Shown here: in pieces, positions 1 through 8,771 of the stretch
Numbering within the stretch: the stretch's first letter is position 1
Layout: every line of letters begins with the position of its first letter
Source of the DNA: an uncultured archaeon
GTDB lineage: Archaea; Thermoproteota; Bathyarchaeia; TCS64
DNA: 64,000 nucleotides
Direction: 5' to 3'
Assembly: GCA_938048735.1 (NCBI GenBank)
Contig: CALIUM010000007.1
Location: 1-64,000 of the forward strand
Notes under the pieces: model-generated
Database searches by the model: none
The model's input: only the letters and a program-made list of their open reading frames with translations
What the model was told of the DNA's origin: nothing
Translations under genes and position numbers: made by a program

Positions 1-330
1 GACAACCCCCACCCCCTGCTCTAAATATAGCCTCACACCCCGATGATGGAGCCTTCCCCACGCTAATAGCCTCTAAGATGATAGATATCGCAAACAGAGA
101 TCTAAGCCCAAACCTCTACACTCCTTCAAGACCACAGCAACAATCACTTTAAATTATTTATTTTTATAAAACATGTCTTATGAAACAATTTTATAAATAA
201 AAACTCCAAATAACAAACTCAAACAAAACAAACACTCATCCAAAAAGATATCATTTCCTTGAATCCAAATTACCGATGAAAATTCAACCCAAAGCTCGAT
301 ACGAACCAAAAAGCTGGGGATCAGGGGAAG
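1..330. other. gene-free left edge
   Basis: No convincing gene is visible. The stretch from about 140 to 290 is strongly AT-rich. It lies 3' of the tRNA gene, the side on which archaeal elements that integrate into tRNA 3' ends normally sit, but no copy of the tRNA 3' end is seen here. Confidence 0.5.
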
Positions 331-437
331 TGCCGGGGATGGGATTTGAACCCATGATCTCTATCCGGCCTGGGCGCTGGTGCCACAGCCCTCTGGATCA
401 TGAGTCCAGCGCATTAGCCAGGCTATGCGACCCCGGC
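331..437 (-). tRNA. tRNA-Met-like (CAU) with a probable intron in the variable region
   Basis: Read on the minus strand, a 7-bp acceptor stem (GCCGGGG with CCCCGGC, discriminator A) encloses a perfect 4-bp D stem (GCAT/ATGC), an anticodon arm CTGGA-CTCATGA-TCCAG with anticodon CAU, and a T arm ATGGG-TTCAAAT-CCCAT. Between the anticodon stem and the T stem lie about 37 nt where class I tRNAs have 4-5. The mature variable loop was probably AG..ATC or AGATC, so about 32 nt look like a non-canonical archaeal intron. Part of it folds as GCTG/CAGC. The acceptor stem resembles elongator tRNA-Met, but a lysidine/agmatidine-type tRNA-Ile(CAU) cannot be excluded. The exact splice sites were not determined. 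Confidence 0.85.
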
Positions 438-460
438 TACCTACGAATAACCCCGGCTAC
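431..460. repeat. duplicated 5' end of the tRNA gene
   Basis: CCCCGGCTAC occurs at 431-440, where it covers the first bases of the tRNA and its upstream flank, and again at 451-460, separated by 10 bases. It lies between the tRNA and the 3' end of the integrase gene. It may be an attachment-site scar or a local duplication. Confidence 0.6.
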
Positions 461-477
461 TTTTCGGCCTATAAGTT

Positions 478-1430
478 TTAGGCGCGCTTCCTGAAAAACA
501 TTAGCCCGTCCTTCTCGCAGACGTACTCGAATCCTGTCTCCAGGAGCCCCTTTATCTCCTCAGGCTTCTCCGCGATCCTAACTATGAACTCGTCGTTGTA
601 TTCCCCATATATCGTCTTTTCAAGGGTTATGTAGATCTCCGTGTTTGTCAATGATTTATGTCCGAGGAACTGCTTGACATAGTATGGATCCTTAGTCTGG
701 TGGTATAGCATCGTCGCCTTCCAGTGCCTAATAGTGTGGAAGGTTATCCTCTCGAGTCTGGGATTCTGGAGCTTATGCGCCAGCCTCCTCCTCGTCTTCA
801 GGAACGTCGCCTTCATCCCATAATAGGTCTCGAAGATCCTCCTACCCTCCCTTGGGAGGCCCCGAGCATCATCAACAACCTATCACTCACCCTCCAGACC
901 CTAGGGCTGCTCCTCTTCTCAGGCCTATTCAGGGTTATTAGATGCCTATCGAAGTCTATATCAGCCCACTCCAGCCTAACAGCCTCCCCAGCCCTCATCG
1001 CCGTCTCCTTCAACAACTGCAGAAACACCGAGAGCCTCCTATTAGAACCTGCTATCAAGGCGTCTATCTCCTCCTCCGCCGGTATAAACGGGATCTTCCT
1101 CTCCACCTCACACCTAGGCTTCTCCCAGTGGCCTCCAACCATCTTGAGGAATAACGAGTATGCGTTTATCACATTCCTCCTCCGGTTCCCAGACCACCTC
1201 TGCCTCGCTATAACCTCCTTCACCGAGTCAGGGGAGTTGAGATCCGCACCCCTCGCAGCCAGGATCTTCAGGGCCAGCACATAACCCCTAATGGTCTCAT
1301 CAGCGTACCCCTGCCTCCTCATCCACCAGAGGTACTCGAGGAGTCTGGCTTCGACATCCTTCTCCTTCCCCGTCTTGGCTGAGATATCCCCCACGGCTCT
1401 ATTCCAGGGTTCGGGTTCAGCCGTGGCCAT
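478..1430 (-). pseudogene. tyrosine recombinase/integrase, frameshifted
   Basis: An archaeal XerA/phage-type tyrosine recombinase lies in two frames. The upstream part (start ATG at 1430; 1430-813) carries the core-binding domain and the first catalytic Arg (TAMRAGEAVRLEW). The downstream part (to 478) carries HxxR (FHTIRHW), the second His (LGHKSL) and the nucleophile Tyr (TEIYITLE). The reading frame changes near 855-870: the upstream frame runs into unrelated residues, while a one-base correction gives LPREGRRIFETYYGMKATF leading straight into the C-terminal part. All catalytic residues survive, so the break is recent, a sequencing error, or a recoding site. The gene ends 40 bp from a tRNA gene, as expected for an element that integrates at tRNAs. 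Confidence 0.8.
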
Positions 1431-2104
1431 GCTTCTCCCCCACCTCACGGCCTCAGCCGTGGCCGAGTTTTTCGCCGGGCCCTCCCCGGCGCATACTCGG
1501 CGGTTAATAATAGGTGGGTCCAGGCACCTCAAGAACATCCAGGAATAGAAACATGAGGCTTAGGGTGGTCGCTCCCCAGCCCAGATTAGGAATGGGTGGG
1601 AAGGCCATCCCTATCTTGGAGCCTCTAAGAGGTTTGACTTTTCCCTTTATTAGGATTTTATCATTACAATCAAAATTACCTACACTACATAAACTCCCTA
1701 CACTAAACCTCCCGACTTTCAATCCCTTTATTGGGATTTTCTCATGCAACAATAAGATCAAATGGGCCTTAAGTGTTCTCTAGAAGTAGGATCCCTTGAA
1801 GAAGCAATAAAACGATCTATTCATCCCTTTTAAACTTCTTTTGAAGTTATAAACTACAAAACATCATAATGAAATTGGTTGGTTTCCAATCACAAAGTGG
1901 ATCTAAAAGTATAGAGGTTTAATTTAAAAACTTTCAATCGTTCTATCCACCATGTAAATAGATAATCTTATCCCTCCCCTTTCATGAGAAGGCCATCTTT
2001 TAAAGATGAGAACTGCTACTAATTCTACCCGTTGCGATGTGTCACAGAGATCACATAATTCAATTCAGTAAGGTTTATCAATGTTACAAAATTTTTGATT
2101 AATA
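1431..2104. other. intergenic region inside the decayed element
   Basis: There is no supported protein gene. The first part is GC-rich and carries two copies of TCAGCCGTGGCC, near 1416 and 1450. From about 1620 it is AT-rich and holds the CRISPR-like repeats described separately. A possible further degenerate repeat end (CTTTCAATC) begins at 1931. Confidence 0.5.
1638..1750 (-). CRISPR. two degenerate CRISPR-like repeats with one 45-nt gap
   Basis: On the minus strand, 1750-1716 (35 nt) begins GTTGCATGAG, contains the perfect stem-loop AATCCC-AATAAA-GGGATT and ends ATTGAAAG. This is the architecture of crenarchaeal CRISPR repeats. A second copy at 1670-1638 (33 nt) matches it with a few substitutions and loss of the TTG just before the end. 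The 45-nt interval (1671-1715) is a normal archaeal spacer length. There are only two copies, they are imperfect, and no cas gene is in the window. This is therefore at most the relic of an array; a dispersed repeat is the alternative. Confidence 0.4.
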
Positions 2105-2254
2105 ATGAGGCTGCATCTAGGAGTTACGATAGACCCAGAACTGATGAGGGAGATCGAGTCCCTGAGGGGGATGGAGAAGAGGAGCACCTTCGTAGAGCAC
2201 ATTCTGAGGCTTGGTCTAAGGGAGTATAAGAGGTCGAGGAGCCGGAAGGGCTGA
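2105..2254 (+). CDS. small ribbon-helix-helix (CopG/Arc-type) DNA-binding protein
   Basis: A 49-residue ORF starts MRLHLGVTIDPELMREIES and continues with a second helix containing TFVEHILRLGLREYKR. A short hydrophobic beta-strand, then two helices with the TFVEHILRLGL pattern and a basic tail, is the classical RHH fold. Such proteins are repressors or antitoxins. No toxin partner is adjacent. It lies beside the integrase relic and may be a transcription factor of the former element. An AT-rich upstream region supports an independent promoter. Confidence 0.6.
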   Translation: MRLHLGVTIDPELMREIESLRGMEKRSTFVEHILRLGLREYKRSRSRKG

Positions 2255-2399
2255 GGGCGGATAAACTCTAGGCTTGTCCCCCTCTAAGAAGGCTAAGCTT
2301 AGAGAGGGTTAGCGCAAGTTCCAGAAAGGGTCTCTTAAACCATTATGGAGATCTCAAATTATAAGGTTTCTAACTATTGATAAATCCTGATGATCATAA

Positions 2400-3638
2400 T
2401 TAATGGGAGTTTAAGTGAGGAGGATCCTCCTTTCTATTAGGAATGTTGGTTTTTAGCTTGGGTTCGCTTAGGGCGACCGGCCTCCCCCGTTCGTAGTATA
2501 CCCTAGGTGTAAGGGGGTTTAGGCCCACGCAGAGGGTGTAGGTCATTATCCCCGCCTGTTTGGCCAGGCTGCTTATGGTGTTCTCCCCCTCCCTACCTAT
2601 GAGTTCGACTATGTCCCCCTCATCGGCCTCGACTCCCTCCAGGTTGATTATGTGGTGGTTCACCGAGACGGATCCGAGAACCCTGCACATGGTGGCTCCA
2701 ACCCTCACTAACCCCTTATTGGAGAGGCCTCTGGGGTATCCATCCGAGTATCCGACGTGGATGGTTCCCACCCTCATCCTTTTAGGGGCTATGAACCTCC
2801 GGTTGTAGGTTAGGGGGTCTCCCTCCTCTATCCTCTTGACAAGCTCGATCCTAGCCTTGAAGGATAATGCCTGCCTCAGCTCTAGGCCCGCCTCCCTGTC
2901 CTCCTCCTCTGGGTAGACCCCGTAGATGGTCAGGCCAGGCCTCACGGCGTCGAGGTATGACTCGGGCATGTGGAGGATGGCGTTGCTGCTCGCTATGCTC
3001 CTAGTGCCGGGGTCTACCCCCCTCCTCCTCAGCTCCCCCTCGACGGCCAGCATCCTCTCAAGCTGGATCCTGTCATAGGCCCTGTCCTCCGTGAAGGTGG
3101 AGAAGATCCCCTCAAGCCTGAGGCCTGGAAGTTTGGAGACATACTCTATGAAGTCGGCGGCCTCCCCATACCTCACCCCAACCCTCCCTAGCCCCGTGTC
3201 CACCTTCACGAAGACCCCCGCCTCCAAGCCAAGGCGAGCCGCCCTCTGGCTCAGCCTCTCCGCCACCCTCCTAGTGAATACGGCTTGGGTAACTCTCTCC
3301 TGGACGACGTAGTCATACTGGGCCTCGGAGTAGATAGGGTCTATGTTGATGATCCCGCAGTTGAGGCCTGCCTCCCTCAGCTGCTCGGCCTCCCAGAGCT
3401 TTGCGACCAGAACCCTCCTAACCCCCCTCCTCATAAGGTGGGCCACAATCGGGACCAAGCCGTGGCCGTAGGCGTTGGCCTTAACACATGGGATGACCTC
3501 CACCCCTGCCCTCCCCCTGATCTCCTCAAGGTTATGGCTCACGCAGTCTAGGTCCACCTCGAGCCAGGAGGGGTATCCCTCTAGCCTTTCTTCTATCTCG
3601 CTGGTTGAGGGTTGAGACCTGAAGAACGACTCTGCCAT
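2400..3638 (-). CDS. alr: alanine racemase
   Basis: This is a 412-residue fold-type III PLP enzyme interconverting L- and D-alanine in the cytoplasm. The PLP lysine lies in CVKANAYGHG (K53). The catalytic tyrosine is in HVGYSDGYPRG (Y297), and the barrel has the usual RPGLTIYG motif near residue 235. The length is slightly above the bacterial norm (about 360-390) because of extensions at both ends. Archaea lack peptidoglycan and most lack Alr, so the substrate or role (D-amino acid catabolism, D-alanine assimilation, or another amino acid) is open. The gene stands alone, upstream of nothing obviously connected. Transfer from bacteria is plausible but was not tested. Confidence 0.9.
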   Translation of the reverse strand: MAESFFRSQPSTSEIEERLEGYPSWLEVDLDCVSHNLEEIRGRAGVEVIPCVKANAYGHGLVPIVAHLMRRGVRRVLVAKLWEAEQLREAGLNCGIINIDPIYSEAQYDYVVQERVTQAVFTRRVAERLSQRAARLGLEAGVFVKVDTGLGRVGVRYGEAADFIEYVSKLPGLRLEGIFSTFTEDRAYDRIQLERMLAVEGELRRRGVDPGTRSIASSNAILHMPESYLDAVRPGLTIYGVYPEEEDREAGLELRQALSFKARIELVKRIEEGDPLTYNRRFIAPKRMRVGTIHVGYSDGYPRGLSNKGLVRVGATMCRVLGSVSVNHHIINLEGVEADEGDIVELIGREGENTISSLAKQAGIMTYTLCVGLNPLTPRVYYERGRPVALSEPKLKTNIPNRKEDPPHLNSH

Positions 3639-3712
3639 AGGCGATCGAAAAGCGAAGTGCTTATAGATGGATAAAAGATCTTCTCCTCATGCTTGACTTT
3701 TGAGCGGATGCT

Positions 3713-4480
3713 TCAGCCCTCTTGGTTGGGATGTCGCATTATGAGCTTCACGCCTCGATTCCTACAGGTGGAATAGCAGGTCAGGCATCTTATGCATTCT
3801 TCGTGGGAGGTTACTCCTGTGAGGCCTAAGGGGCAGCTCCTAGTGCAAGGGTTGCAACCCACACATCTGCTCGCATCGATCCTTAAGGATAATAAGCTGA
3901 ACCGGTTGAAGAGGCGAAGGGCGGCACCAAAGGGGCAGAGAAACCTGCACCAAGGCCTATAAATGAATACCGACATGGCAAGAAGGATCAGGAAGGCTGA
4001 GACCGAGAGCGCTGTCAACCCTCCCCTAAAGGTTATGAAGAGGGACCAGAGCCCTCTTATAGGCGAACCCAGCAGGATCCTAACAGCCTCATAGCTGATG
4101 TAGAGGAGGAGGATCAGGCTCATATAACTGAGGCCTCTCAGCCCTGGCCTGGCCTTCACAGCAAGCTTCTTCAGAGGGACTCTGTAGAGGACTCCGCTCA
4201 ATGTGCCTAAGGGGCAGACAAGCCCGCAGAAGATGCTGCCCGCCGTGAATCCGGAGGCGATTATGCCTGTGAAGAGCCAGGGGAGGACGGAGAGAAACCT
4301 GCAGGGGTTAGGGCAGGCCTTGCATAGGATGAAGGGGATGAAGAATGGACAGCCGAGGAGGCCTCCCTCTATTCGGAGGCCTATATCTCCAGCCGCCATT
4401 ATGGGTCCCAGAATAGATAGCGAAAAGGCCTTAACGGTGATCAGTAGTCCTCGAAGTGTGCGCAGCCGGGGCCACCTCAC
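3713..4480 (-). CDS. NapH/MauN-like membrane 4Fe-4S ferredoxin-type protein
   Basis: This is a polytopic membrane protein of about 255 residues with several cysteine sets typical of the NapH family: CKACPNPC, CGLVCPLG and CRFLCPFG at membrane boundaries, then two ferredoxin motifs near the C-terminus (CVGCNPCTRSCP and CIRCLTCYSTC). Such proteins pass electrons between the quinone pool or a membrane thiol relay and partner enzymes. A GTG start at 4480 overlaps the upstream CcdA-like gene's stop as GTGA, which I prefer to an ATG at 4552 that would overlap it by 76 bases. The overlap implies translational coupling and a shared electron-transfer function. Confidence 0.8.
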   Translation of the reverse strand: MRWPRLRTLRGLLITVKAFSLSILGPIMAAGDIGLRIEGGLLGCPFFIPFILCKACPNPCRFLSVLPWLFTGIIASGFTAGSIFCGLVCPLGTLSGVLYRVPLKKLAVKARPGLRGLSYMSLILLLYISYEAVRILLGSPIRGLWSLFITFRGGLTALSVSAFLILLAMSVFIYRPWCRFLCPFGAALRLFNRFSLLSLRIDASRCVGCNPCTRSCPLGLTGVTSHEECIRCLTCYSTCRNRGVKLIMRHPNQEG

Positions 4481-5190
4481 CAGTACAGCGCCATCCCCAG
4501 CATCTGGGAGGCCATAAGCCTCACCCCAAAGAGGATGAGGAGGAGGCCGCATCCCTTCTTAAAGACCTTGTAGATCTGGGGGGTTCTGAAGATCATGCGC
4601 GGGGCGAGGCCCGCGACAACCCCGATAGCGATTATGGGGGTGAATATAGAGGCGCCTAAGCCGAAACAGGCTCCGTAGAAGGCCCCTAATAGGGGGTCCT
4701 TCACCGAGAGGGATATGTATATGAGGATTCCGAGGAGAGGGGCGCAGGGCTTAACCCCAACCATGAAGCCCATCAAAGCCATACTCCTAAGGCCATCTTG
4801 GATGACGTGCCTGAACAGAATCCTGTAAGGGGCCGCCCTGGGCTCCCCACCCACAAGGATGAGGAGGCCTATAAGCGCAAGGAAGGCCCCTCCACCAACA
4901 ACAATGTAGAAACCGAATCCAGTCCCGAGGAGAAAGGCTGTTAAGGCCTCTCCGAAGAGTCCAGCGGCTAGGCCCAAGAGTGTGTATGCGGACAGCCTTG
5001 AAACAGAGAAGGCCAGGGTGGTCTTCATACCCTCGACCAGCCCCTCCCTAGTGCTGGCTATATAGGGGATCAAGATGGGTAGGCAGAAGGCCGAACAGGG
5101 GCCGACCCCCAGGACGAGGCCGCTCAAGAAGAACTCCCAGGGGATGCTCAATATCCGAACACTTCTTATCCAGCCCCCCTTAAAAGGCAT
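4477..5190 (-). CDS. CcdA/DsbD-like transmembrane thiol-electron carrier
   Basis: A protein of about 237 residues with six or more hydrophobic segments. Two cysteine motifs occur at comparable positions in its two halves, VGPCSAFCLPIL and VGVKPCAPLLGIL, the pseudo-repeat of CcdA/DsbD-beta proteins that move reducing equivalents across the membrane. The start at 5190 is chosen because upstream in-frame codons run through the divergent radical SAM gene. It is coupled to the NapH-like gene by a 4-base overlap. Its partner on the outside of the cell is not identified. It could also be classed as a UreH/TauE-like transporter, but the paired cysteines favour CcdA. Confidence 0.7.
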   Translation of the reverse strand: MPFKGGWIRSVRILSIPWEFFLSGLVLGVGPCSAFCLPILIPYIASTREGLVEGMKTTLAFSVSRLSAYTLLGLAAGLFGEALTAFLLGTGFGFYIVVGGGAFLALIGLLILVGGEPRAAPYRILFRHVIQDGLRSMALMGFMVGVKPCAPLLGILIYISLSVKDPLLGAFYGACFGLGASIFTPIIAIGVVAGLAPRMIFRTPQIYKVFKKGCGLLLILFGVRLMASQMLGMALYW

Positions 5191-5284
5191 TTGATACGAG
5201 TCCTCATCAAGGGCCCGATGCCCCGTGTAAAGTTGAAATATTTGGGTGACCCTTAAATAATCGAGTTCCTTCGGAGACAGCCTT

Positions 5285-6496
5285 ATGAAGGGGGGCTTTA
5301 AGGGGAACGGGCGAAGGCTCAGACTGGGCTTGGAGATCTCTGCCCTCATTATATTCCTCGCCCTCGGGGTATTCATCGCATCGCCGGATATCTTCATGTC
5401 TCGCTTCAGGCCTTCGACGGCTGAGCTCAGGGAGGCCATGTTCTACTTGAAACTTGATGGGAAGGCCGTCCAGTGCCAGCTCTGTTTCAGGGGCTGCACC
5501 ATCCAGGATGGGCAGAGGGGATTCTGCACGAACAGGATGAACATAGGGGGAACGCTGTATACCTTGGTATATGGAAGAGCAACAGCCATCCAGATAGACC
5601 CCGTAGAGAAGGAGCCATTATACCATGTGTTCCCAGGAAGCCGGATCTTCTGTATAGGAACTCCCGGATGCAACTTCAGGTGCAGCTTCTGCCAGAACTG
5701 GCCACTGGCCCATGGAAAGGTGGAGGACTTCGAGGAGGTGGAATTCTCGCCGGAAGAGCTCGTCGAGGCGGCCCTCGGATACAACTGCTCAGGGATCCAC
5801 TTCACCTATAACGAGCCCACGGTCTTCTACGAGTTCATGCTCGAAGTCGCCAAGAAGGCAAAGGAGAGGGGCCTCACCACAGCCTTCCATTCGAACGGCG
5901 CGATGAGTTCTGAGCCCCTCAGGCATCTTCTGAAATGGATGGATGCAGTGACCGTCGACCTCAAATCCTTCAGCCAATCCTTCTATGAGTACGTCACCGA
6001 GCAGTCGACATGGGGGCCCTATGCCCCCTCCTCACCACCGCTGGAGGTGGTGAAGAGGAACCTGAAGATTATAAAAGAGGAGGGCGTCTGGCTAGAGATC
6101 GTCAACCTCGTCATCCCCACCCTGAATGACGATATGGAGATGATCCGAGAGATGTGCATATGGATAAGGGATAGCCTCGGACCTGATATCCCCCTCCACT
6201 TTAACAGGTTCTTCCCAGCCTGCAAGCTCACTAAACTTCCGCCAACCCCCGTGGAGACCCTAGAAAGGGCTAGGAGGGTGGCGATGGATGTGGGGCTGAG
6301 ATATGTATATATCGGTAATGTGCCCGGACATGAGGCCAACAGCACCTTCTGCCCGGGATGCGGAGAACCACTCATCCTCAGGTTCCACTTCACCGTCATC
6401 GAGAACAATCTCGATGATGGGAGGTGCAAGTTCTGCGGTTATAAGATACCGGGCATCTGGGGGATAGAGTCCATCAGGTCCCTCTCCCCCAAATGA
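5285..6496 (+). CDS. radical SAM enzyme, AmmeMemoRadiSam/PflA-like, with N-terminal membrane anchor
   Basis: A 403-residue protein. Residues 15-33 form one hydrophobic segment, after a basic N-terminus. Residues 64-81 hold a Cys set (CQLCFRGC...C) typical of this PflA-related family. The radical SAM cluster motif is C129-x3-C133-x2-C136 (CNFRCSFCQNW). The C-terminus has a zinc-ribbon-like set (CPGCGEP...CKFCG). Related soluble enzymes act with AMMECR1 and Memo proteins, which are absent here. The membrane anchor and the divergent CcdA/NapH pair suggest a membrane-linked redox role. Its 3' end overlaps the convergent neighbour by 23 bases. Confidence 0.85.
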   Translation: MKGGFKGNGRRLRLGLEISALIIFLALGVFIASPDIFMSRFRPSTAELREAMFYLKLDGKAVQCQLCFRGCTIQDGQRGFCTNRMNIGGTLYTLVYGRATAIQIDPVEKEPLYHVFPGSRIFCIGTPGCNFRCSFCQNWPLAHGKVEDFEEVEFSPEELVEAALGYNCSGIHFTYNEPTVFYEFMLEVAKKAKERGLTTAFHSNGAMSSEPLRHLLKWMDAVTVDLKSFSQSFYEYVTEQSTWGPYAPSSPPLEVVKRNLKIIKEEGVWLEIVNLVIPTLNDDMEMIREMCIWIRDSLGPDIPLHFNRFFPACKLTKLPPTPVETLERARRVAMDVGLRYVYIGNVPGHEANSTFCPGCGEPLILRFHFTVIENNLDDGRCKFCGYKIPGIWGIESIRSLSPK

Positions 6497-8771
6497 CCCC
6501 CAGGAGGGGTAGAAGGCTGGCGGCGTTAAGGGCTGCTACGACGTGGCAAGCGCCATGAATACCGTTGAGGGGGATCAGCCAGACGCTTGAGGCTAGGGAT
6601 CCCGCACAGCCTCCGATCAGGTCAGAGGCGTTTAGGGCTCCTGCGACGCGGCCTATATGGCGGCCCCCCTCTAGGCATACCATACCAGCTAATGGGAACA
6701 TCAACCCGATGAGCAGGCCGGAGGCCCAGTTTAGTATAGGGAGAATCGCCTTTAATATGATGATCGGCTGAGCCGCCTTGGAGATCAGGAGATCCATGAT
6801 GAGCGGCAAAATTAAGGAGAAGATAACTATCCCCACCTTGATCCGGATCATGGCAGAGATCATAGCAGACAGGCCTCTCCCCCCTCTTGATATATTGAGG
6901 CCTGTGCACCATCCCCCTATGGCTAGTCCGAGCATGAAGGAGGAAGTCATAACCCCGATCTCTTGGTATAGAGAACCGCATAGGGTCTGGAAGGAATATA
7001 AATTTATGATGCTGAAGGTCATCCCTGTGAATCCATTGGTGATAACTGCAAGGTATATTGGCCTATGAAGGGCTCTAACCTTGCCTCTACAAACCGCTAA
7101 GATTAGTATAGATATTATGAGGGGGAGTAGGAGCCATCGTGGATCGAAGCCCTTAATCGCGGTGAAGAGCCCTCTAAGGGTTGGGTGCATCATAGCATTC
7201 CAGAGGGCCAGGTCGTGGTAGACGGCTACGGGTCTAGCATCCCTATTGACCTCTTCTCGACCCTGGCTGAGGTATGCCAGGCCGATACTAGCCCTCTCGG
7301 GGCTGAACTTGTACTCTAAGTACATCTTATTTACCACCCTCGTCGCCAGACCCCGATCCATAAGCCTCTCGTATAGAACCTCGACATCGGAGGTGAGGAA
7401 GCCCTCCTCCCTGCTCGGAGAGGCGAGAATCATGTTATAATCCCCAGGGAGGGCCAGGATGGAGGGGAAGGCCATCTTTATGGCGTTGTAAATACACCTA
7501 TTACGGTCGGCCATCTCCTCCGAAATATAGGCTTGAGAGGAGGGCAGGACGACCGAGAGGATCCCTCTCACACCGAGGAGCCTCCGGACCTCGTTGAAGA
7601 ACTCAAGGGTGTAGAACCTATTCAACTGGAGGGTTGAGGGGGGAGGGAGATTCACTATTATCACGTCATAGAGGCTTGAGGCCTCCTTAGAGTAGAGCCT
7701 ACCATCATAGTGTATCACCTCGACCCTAGGATCCATGAGGACTGAGGAGGCCTCCCTGGAGAACCCCCTTGAGAGTTCTACTATTCTAGGGTCCAGCTCG
7801 ACGTAGACGAGCCTCCCAACCGGGTGTTTCAACGCCTCCCTAAGGGCTCCCCCCAACCCCTCGCCTATGATCAGAACCCTCTCAGGCGATGGATGCTGTA
7901 GGAGAGGTAGATGGACGATGTCCTCGATATAAGCCAGGTCTGGATTAGGCAGTGTGAAGAGGGGGAGACCGTTAATCCAGAAATCTGTCTGGTCTCCATA
8001 TCGCGTCACGCATATATTTCCATACGGGGAGTTCTCGTAGTGGACTAGGTCGAGGCCTCTCCAAAGCCACCTATAAGAGGCCTCATCCATCCTCCTAGGA
8101 GCACCTTGGATGACCCCATAGGCCCCTATGATGATCGATGCAAGGATTATGAAACGCATAGATCTTGAACTGGGGGAAGACTGAATATCGAGTATCAGCC
8201 AGGCTGTCAATAGGTTAAGTAGGCCCAAGAGAGAGCAGACTTCCAGGATGTTGAGGTTGTTGACTAGGAGGTATGTGAATGTGAGGCCTCCAAAGACGGC
8301 CCCAAGCGCATCGAGCACATACACCACACCGATCGATGATCCCTTTCCCCCCATCTCTCCAGCAAGCACCCTACAACCCAGGGCGAACTGTAGGCCGTGC
8401 AAGGAGCAAAAAGGGATGAGTGTGAGGAATGAGAGGTAAAACGCTGAGAAAGGGCTCATAATCTCTCCCCTCACGGGAATAAGCCACCAGCTAAGAGACC
8501 TCGTGAATATGATCTGTAATGGTAGGATGATGGATATGAGCGAGAATGTGAAGGCCAGCCATCTAACTCCCCTCAGCTTATCCGAGAACCTTCCCAGCAG
8601 CCAACTGCCTAATGCGATGCCTAAGAGCCAGTTAGAGAATATAAGTCCAAGAATAAACTCGTTACCATAGAATATGGTCAGGAGCTCCCTCACTAGAATT
8701 ATCTGGCTTATTGAGCAGCTAAGCCCCATGACTAGGAAGGCGAGAGCGAGCCTCCTCAAACCCAACTGCAC
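6474..8771 (-). CDS. polytopic membrane protein with internal spermidine-synthase-like domain
   Basis: A 765-residue fusion. Residues 10-220 form about seven transmembrane segments. Residues 240-510 form a Rossmann domain of the aminopropyltransferase family (LIIGEGLGGALRE at 300-312, YVELDP, VIHYDGRLY). Residues 520-765 form a second membrane block. Motifs are altered: the canonical GGGDGG is GEGLGG, and the catalytic Asp of the VDLTDP-type motif is replaced (VNLPPPS). Polyamine synthesis is therefore doubtful, although SAM or decarboxylated-SAM binding is possible. The gene is convergent with the radical SAM gene and divergent from the AOR gene. Similar membrane/spermidine-synthase fusions exist in bacteria, with unknown function. 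Confidence 0.8.
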   Translation of the reverse strand: MQLGLRRLALAFLVMGLSCSISQIILVRELLTIFYGNEFILGLIFSNWLLGIALGSWLLGRFSDKLRGVRWLAFTFSLISIILPLQIIFTRSLSWWLIPVRGEIMSPFSAFYLSFLTLIPFCSLHGLQFALGCRVLAGEMGGKGSSIGVVYVLDALGAVFGGLTFTYLLVNNLNILEVCSLLGLLNLLTAWLILDIQSSPSSRSMRFIILASIIIGAYGVIQGAPRRMDEASYRWLWRGLDLVHYENSPYGNICVTRYGDQTDFWINGLPLFTLPNPDLAYIEDIVHLPLLQHPSPERVLIIGEGLGGALREALKHPVGRLVYVELDPRIVELSRGFSREASSVLMDPRVEVIHYDGRLYSKEASSLYDVIIVNLPPPSTLQLNRFYTLEFFNEVRRLLGVRGILSVVLPSSQAYISEEMADRNRCIYNAIKMAFPSILALPGDYNMILASPSREEGFLTSDVEVLYERLMDRGLATRVVNKMYLEYKFSPERASIGLAYLSQGREEVNRDARPVAVYHDLALWNAMMHPTLRGLFTAIKGFDPRWLLLPLIISILILAVCRGKVRALHRPIYLAVITNGFTGMTFSIINLYSFQTLCGSLYQEIGVMTSSFMLGLAIGGWCTGLNISRGGRGLSAMISAMIRIKVGIVIFSLILPLIMDLLISKAAQPIIILKAILPILNWASGLLIGLMFPLAGMVCLEGGRHIGRVAGALNASDLIGGCAGSLASSVWLIPLNGIHGACHVVAALNAASLLPLLGVIWGRGT

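Noticed and set aside
276-494. Plus-strand reading frame across the tRNA
   Set aside because: It is an accidental frame antisense to the tRNA gene.
4481-4552. Longer NapH-like protein starting at ATG 4552
   Set aside because: The added residues are Pro/Gly-rich, overlap the CcdA-like gene by 76 bases and do not resemble the family; GTG at 4480 gives a clean GTGA junction.
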